Source: SZUA-230 sp964581095 (GTDB taxonomy: Bacteria; Bacteroidota; Bacteroidia; Cytophagales; Cyclobacteriaceae). Taken from it: DNA of 8,952 nucleotides. Position 1 is the stretch's first letter, and every line of letters begins with the position of its first letter. A model generated the notes under the pieces. That model was not told the origin of the DNA and searched no databases. It saw only the letters and a list, made by a program, of their open reading frames with translations. The position numbers were made by a program, and so were the translations under genes. Positions 7,601-8,952 of this stretch are shown piece after piece. The stretch spans positions 1 through 8,952 of the forward strand of contig CAZONK010000142.1 of NCBI GenBank assembly GCA_964581095.1, written 5' to 3'.

Positions 7601-8118
7601 GTTGCCTGGATATTTAAATTATCAGAAAGTTTGCCATCCATAATGAGGTTCAGTGAAGAGTTCATAAAAACATTCTGATTTGACCCAACTGTAAATCCCC
7701 TGGTCAGCCGACCCATAGTATTTACATCACCTGTCTCAAATAACTGATCTTTTTTTATTGCAATAGGTGTTTGGGCAATTCCATAATCTTTGAATTTTGC
7801 TGTGGAATCATATATACCCATAGATTTTGAAAAGTGTTTTTTTTGATTAATGTCGAGAATCCTGTAGCATAACAGTACTGAATCGGGAAGCTTGAATTGG
7901 CTTTTAACAATTACTGAACCTGTGGAATAATTAAATTCAAAAGCAAGAGTTGAATCCGTACTGTTTTTTATGGAAAAAGATGATGGATCAGGTACTGTTC
8001 CATCATCAATAATAATATTCCCCGGTTGTACCCATCCACAATGTCTGTTATCTTTTACCTGAGCAGTTACAGCGTGTATTGAAATTAATAACAATATGGG
8101 CCACAGGTACTTCATCAT
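4699..8118 (-). CDS. Large SprA-like outer-membrane/surface beta protein, uncharacterised
   Basis: The product is 1139 residues. A signal peptide covers residues ~1-20 (MMKYLWPILLLISIHAVTAQ, cleavage near A19/Q20). An N-terminal region (~130-235) contains MGRLTRGFTVGSNQNV, IPFQPEGNTLQLQEIDRVF and a GGDVAF segment. Next is a module at 288-336 (KVYLDGNLLRRGFDNDYIID, then GEITFT and RIRVDYEFADNRYSR) resembling repeats in the gliding/type IX secretion protein SprA. From ~480 to the end the protein is a long run of amphipathic strands ending in Phe (SISVSALF), as expected for the C-terminal beta-signal of a BAM-inserted barrel. A perfect EF-hand-like loop lies at 821-832. It is half the size of SprA, so it is not SprA itself. 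Function is unknown; an outer-membrane barrel with a periplasmic or surface N-terminus is inference. The start is the ATG at 8116-8118 overlapping the kinase stop; the next codon is also ATG and could be used instead. No frameshift is seen. Confidence 0.75.
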   Translation of the reverse strand: MMKYLWPILLLISIHAVTAQVKDNRHCGWVQPGNIIIDDGTVPDPSSFSIKNSTDSTLAFEFNYSTGSVIVKSQFKLPDSVLLCYRILDINQKKHFSKSMGIYDSTAKFKDYGIAQTPIAIKKDQLFETGDVNTMGRLTRGFTVGSNQNVFMNSSLNLIMDGKLSDNLNIQATINDQNIPFQPEGNTLQLQEIDRVFLKLYNDDFSITGGDVAFTNRDTRFLKFNKNVQGANFLVSKLESSTSIGAAVAKGKFATVSIEALEGITGPYRIQGPEEQDFVVVLANSEKVYLDGNLLRRGFDNDYIIDYNLGEITFTSNISITKFSRIRVDYEFADNRYSRFILSAGHQQKIGRFSLSVDAYSEKDNKNNANFDLTNEDKEILSNVGDDLEKAVKSGADSVGFSQERILYKKILLNGFEIFKHSNNPDSAVWEVRFSNVGQGNGDYRQIVSTANGRVYEWVPPVNGIPQGKYVPYTIIPAPSKKQMVEIGGNYSISDHESISTQLSFSSTDINLFSDIDNFNNNGKALNFTFKTKDRQIGNAGYKLKAFTGLEYLDKYFSPIDRFRRVEFDRDWSVQDVEIDTAVADILINTGIAFEKDVLNLFSYGLSKRQKPGYVDGLQHNVQLNKELGGARFISTAFFSNNDQDTSDASWRKIHTDLSYDISGWRPGYKFGIEENTVSMSDSITFSANYFDEHVFYLRKENLEKSYFDINYRIRDTKSPLEGEMVESNSSQTLSMVYSNQFSTSQNISTTLTFRELQNKNENIDFGSGNSLTGRIDWFGSFFGQIIRNDLTWSISNSRELKKEYVFIEVPTGQGNYTWIDGNGDGVKDLNEFFLAVNIDERNFAKFFIPTSEYIDAFENTFNYRFNLRFPRSWLKSGGMKSLISRFSNTTVWTAVSRITDESISSRLFAFVKSIDRSEILSMRENFRTTMFFNRGNSKYGINSGYRQTRNLNLLTGGFEDRMIREFDFIGRVNIGRPYSLKISSRYGTESSESDFLDNRNFIIDAKMIRPSFTWQPKPNFRLNLGYGIRNRENITIVELGSERAKINEITAEVKVSKVSKTNLQGSLTFSNVDFVGTANSPAGYAVLAGLYPGSNVNWRINWQQTLINGLQMSVFYNGRKGDQTPVIHSGSISVSALF
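5623..5658 (-). other. EF-hand-type calcium-binding loop within the large surface protein
   Basis: Residues 821-832 of the 1139-residue protein read DGNGDGVKDLNE. All EF-hand ligand positions are filled: D at 1, N at 3, D at 5, G at 6, a hydrophobic residue (V) at 7, D at 9 and E at 12. The flanks (YTWI before, FFLAVNID after) are beta-like rather than helical, so it is more like the single dockerin- or thrombospondin-type loops of secreted proteins than a paired EF-hand. Calcium binding is inferred from the ligand pattern. Confidence 0.6.
8115..8118 (-). promoter_or_regulatory. ATGA stop/start overlap coupling kinase and surface protein genes
   Basis: On the minus strand the four bases ATGA hold the start ATG of the large surface protein gene (8118-8116) and the TGA stop of the sensor kinase gene (8117-8115). 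This arrangement usually gives translational coupling by re-initiation. It implies a single transcript, with the promoter beyond the right edge of the window. Confidence 0.85.
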
Positions 8119-8952
8119 GAATTAGCAAGCGGTATTTCAATATAAAAAGTGGTACCTTCTCCGGTTTTAGATTCAACCCAAAGTTGACCTCCCGATTGTT
8201 CAATACCATGTTTGGCAACAGCCAGACCTATACCCGATCCGCTTTCTTTCGTGCTGAATCCTGGAAGAAATATTTTATCAATGAATTCTTCTGAAATACC
8301 AATTCCATTATCAGCGATCGAAATCAGCATGTTTCTTCCGGATTCTTTGATAGAAACTGAAACTTTCAATGGCTGATCACTTCTCGCCTGTTGCGCATTC
8401 AGAAATATATTAGTAATAATCCTTCCCATCAATTTTTTATCCCCGGTCACTTCAATGTCGCCTGAATCACCAATTAATGTTATATCACAATCATTCTGAT
8501 GAAGCGCCACTGTTTTTCTCACAAGTTCCCCCAGGTTAAATGGTTTCATTTCAGGAATTGGCATCTTGGCAAAAGCACTGAATGAAGTGGCTATATCACG
8601 AAGTACATCCACCTGGAGCAAAAGTGTATTTACAGGTTTGGATATTTCACCTGGAGGCAGTGGCTTACCTCCAATCAATCGTCTTTGCAATTGCTGCAAA
8701 GTTAGTTTCATTGGCGTCAATGGGTTTTTAATTTCATGTGCTACATGTTTTGCGATTTCGCGCCATGCCAGCTCCCTTTGATTACGAGCTAAAGCTTCCC
8801 GACTTTCTTCAAGGTTCGAAATCATAGTATTGTATTCACGAACAAGCCTGCCAATTTCGTCCTGTGAATCCCACGCAATAGGCTCATTGTAACCGGCAAA
8901 ACTCGTTTTATTCAATTTATTGGCGATGATACTCAGGGGATAAACTAACTTT
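8115..8952 (-). CDS. NtrY-like sensor histidine kinase, N-terminus missing (window edge)
   Basis: The frame is open to the right edge, so this is the C-terminal ~278 residues of a longer kinase. The TTG at 8913-8915 is not the start. Upstream codons read KLVYPLSIIANK, which with DSQDEIGRLVREYNTMISNL forms a HAMP domain, so a transmembrane sensor part lies off-window. The HisKA H-box is HVAHEIKNPLTPMKL with the phospho-acceptor His at 8736-8738. The HATPase domain has the N-box NIFLNAQQA (Asn at 8397-8399), G1 DNGIGI, F-box IFLPGFSTKESGSGIGLAVAK and a final GEGTTFYIEIPL. All catalytic motifs are intact. The HEIKNPLTPMKL stretch and HAMP linkage resemble NtrY-type kinases, whose partners are often sigma-54-dependent regulators; this is family inference. 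No receiver domain or response-regulator gene follows it: the next gene is the large surface protein, overlapping by 4 bp. Signal and regulated genes are unknown. Confidence 0.92.
   Translation of the reverse strand, partial: KLVYPLSIIANKLNKTSFAGYNEPIAWDSQDEIGRLVREYNTMISNLEESREALARNQRELAWREIAKHVAHEIKNPLTPMKLTLQQLQRRLIGGKPLPPGEISKPVNTLLLQVDVLRDIATSFSAFAKMPIPEMKPFNLGELVRKTVALHQNDCDITLIGDSGDIEVTGDKKLMGRIITNIFLNAQQARSDQPLKVSVSIKESGRNMLISIADNGIGISEEFIDKIFLPGFSTKESGSGIGLAVAKHGIEQSGGQLWVESKTGEGTTFYIEIPLANS

Noticed and set aside
8913..8915. TTG as the start of the sensor kinase
   Set aside because: The frame stays open to the window edge and the codons upstream complete a HAMP domain, so the gene is truncated by the window and does not start here.

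Overview
The window looks like chromosomal DNA of a member of the Bacteroidota. The base composition is AT-rich. The first gene has a TAnnTTTG-type -7 element, and clear Shine-Dalgarno sequences are scarce. The protein families also fit: a DUF5916 protein with an N-terminal CBM9-like domain, a large SprA-like outer-membrane protein, and MlaE/MlaF sequences of the Bacteroidota type. Genus cannot be assigned from this evidence.

Layout, left to right. Positions 1-248 are non-coding. The first ~45 bases are a degenerate CTTTGTG-rich stretch resembling a dispersed repeat, and a putative promoter lies just before the first gene. A DUF5916 outer-membrane protein gene (249-2405, +) runs tail-to-tail into an SDR oxidoreductase gene (2409-3116, -), with 3 bp between the stop codons. 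A 75-bp divergent intergenic region separates the SDR gene from an MlaE-like permease and MlaF-like ATPase pair (3192-3923 and 3929-4684, +), which form a two-gene operon. This pair converges, with a 14-bp gap, on a minus-strand operon. That operon holds a HAMP/HisKA/HATPase sensor kinase (8115-8952, cut by the right edge) followed, with a 4-bp ATGA overlap, by a 1139-residue secreted or outer-membrane protein gene (4699-8118).

Four of the six genes (the DUF5916 protein, MlaE, MlaF and the large beta-rich protein) belong to the envelope, and the kinase fragment carries a HAMP domain, so it is presumably membrane-anchored. The MlaEF pair is expected to energise lipid movement between inner and outer membrane, but no MCE-domain (MlaD), STAS (MlaB) or periplasmic carrier (MlaC) gene is visible beside it. 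The tight kinase-OMP overlap suggests that the sensor and the large surface protein are made together. The SDR gene is probably a cytoplasmic metabolic enzyme with no obvious link to its neighbours.

No tRNA, rRNA, CRISPR array, insertion sequence or phage gene was seen. The most unusual item is the uncharacterised 1139-residue protein. It has a canonical EF-hand loop inside a predicted beta-barrel region and is translationally coupled to a sensor kinase. I do not see a clear, wholly new multi-gene system beyond that.
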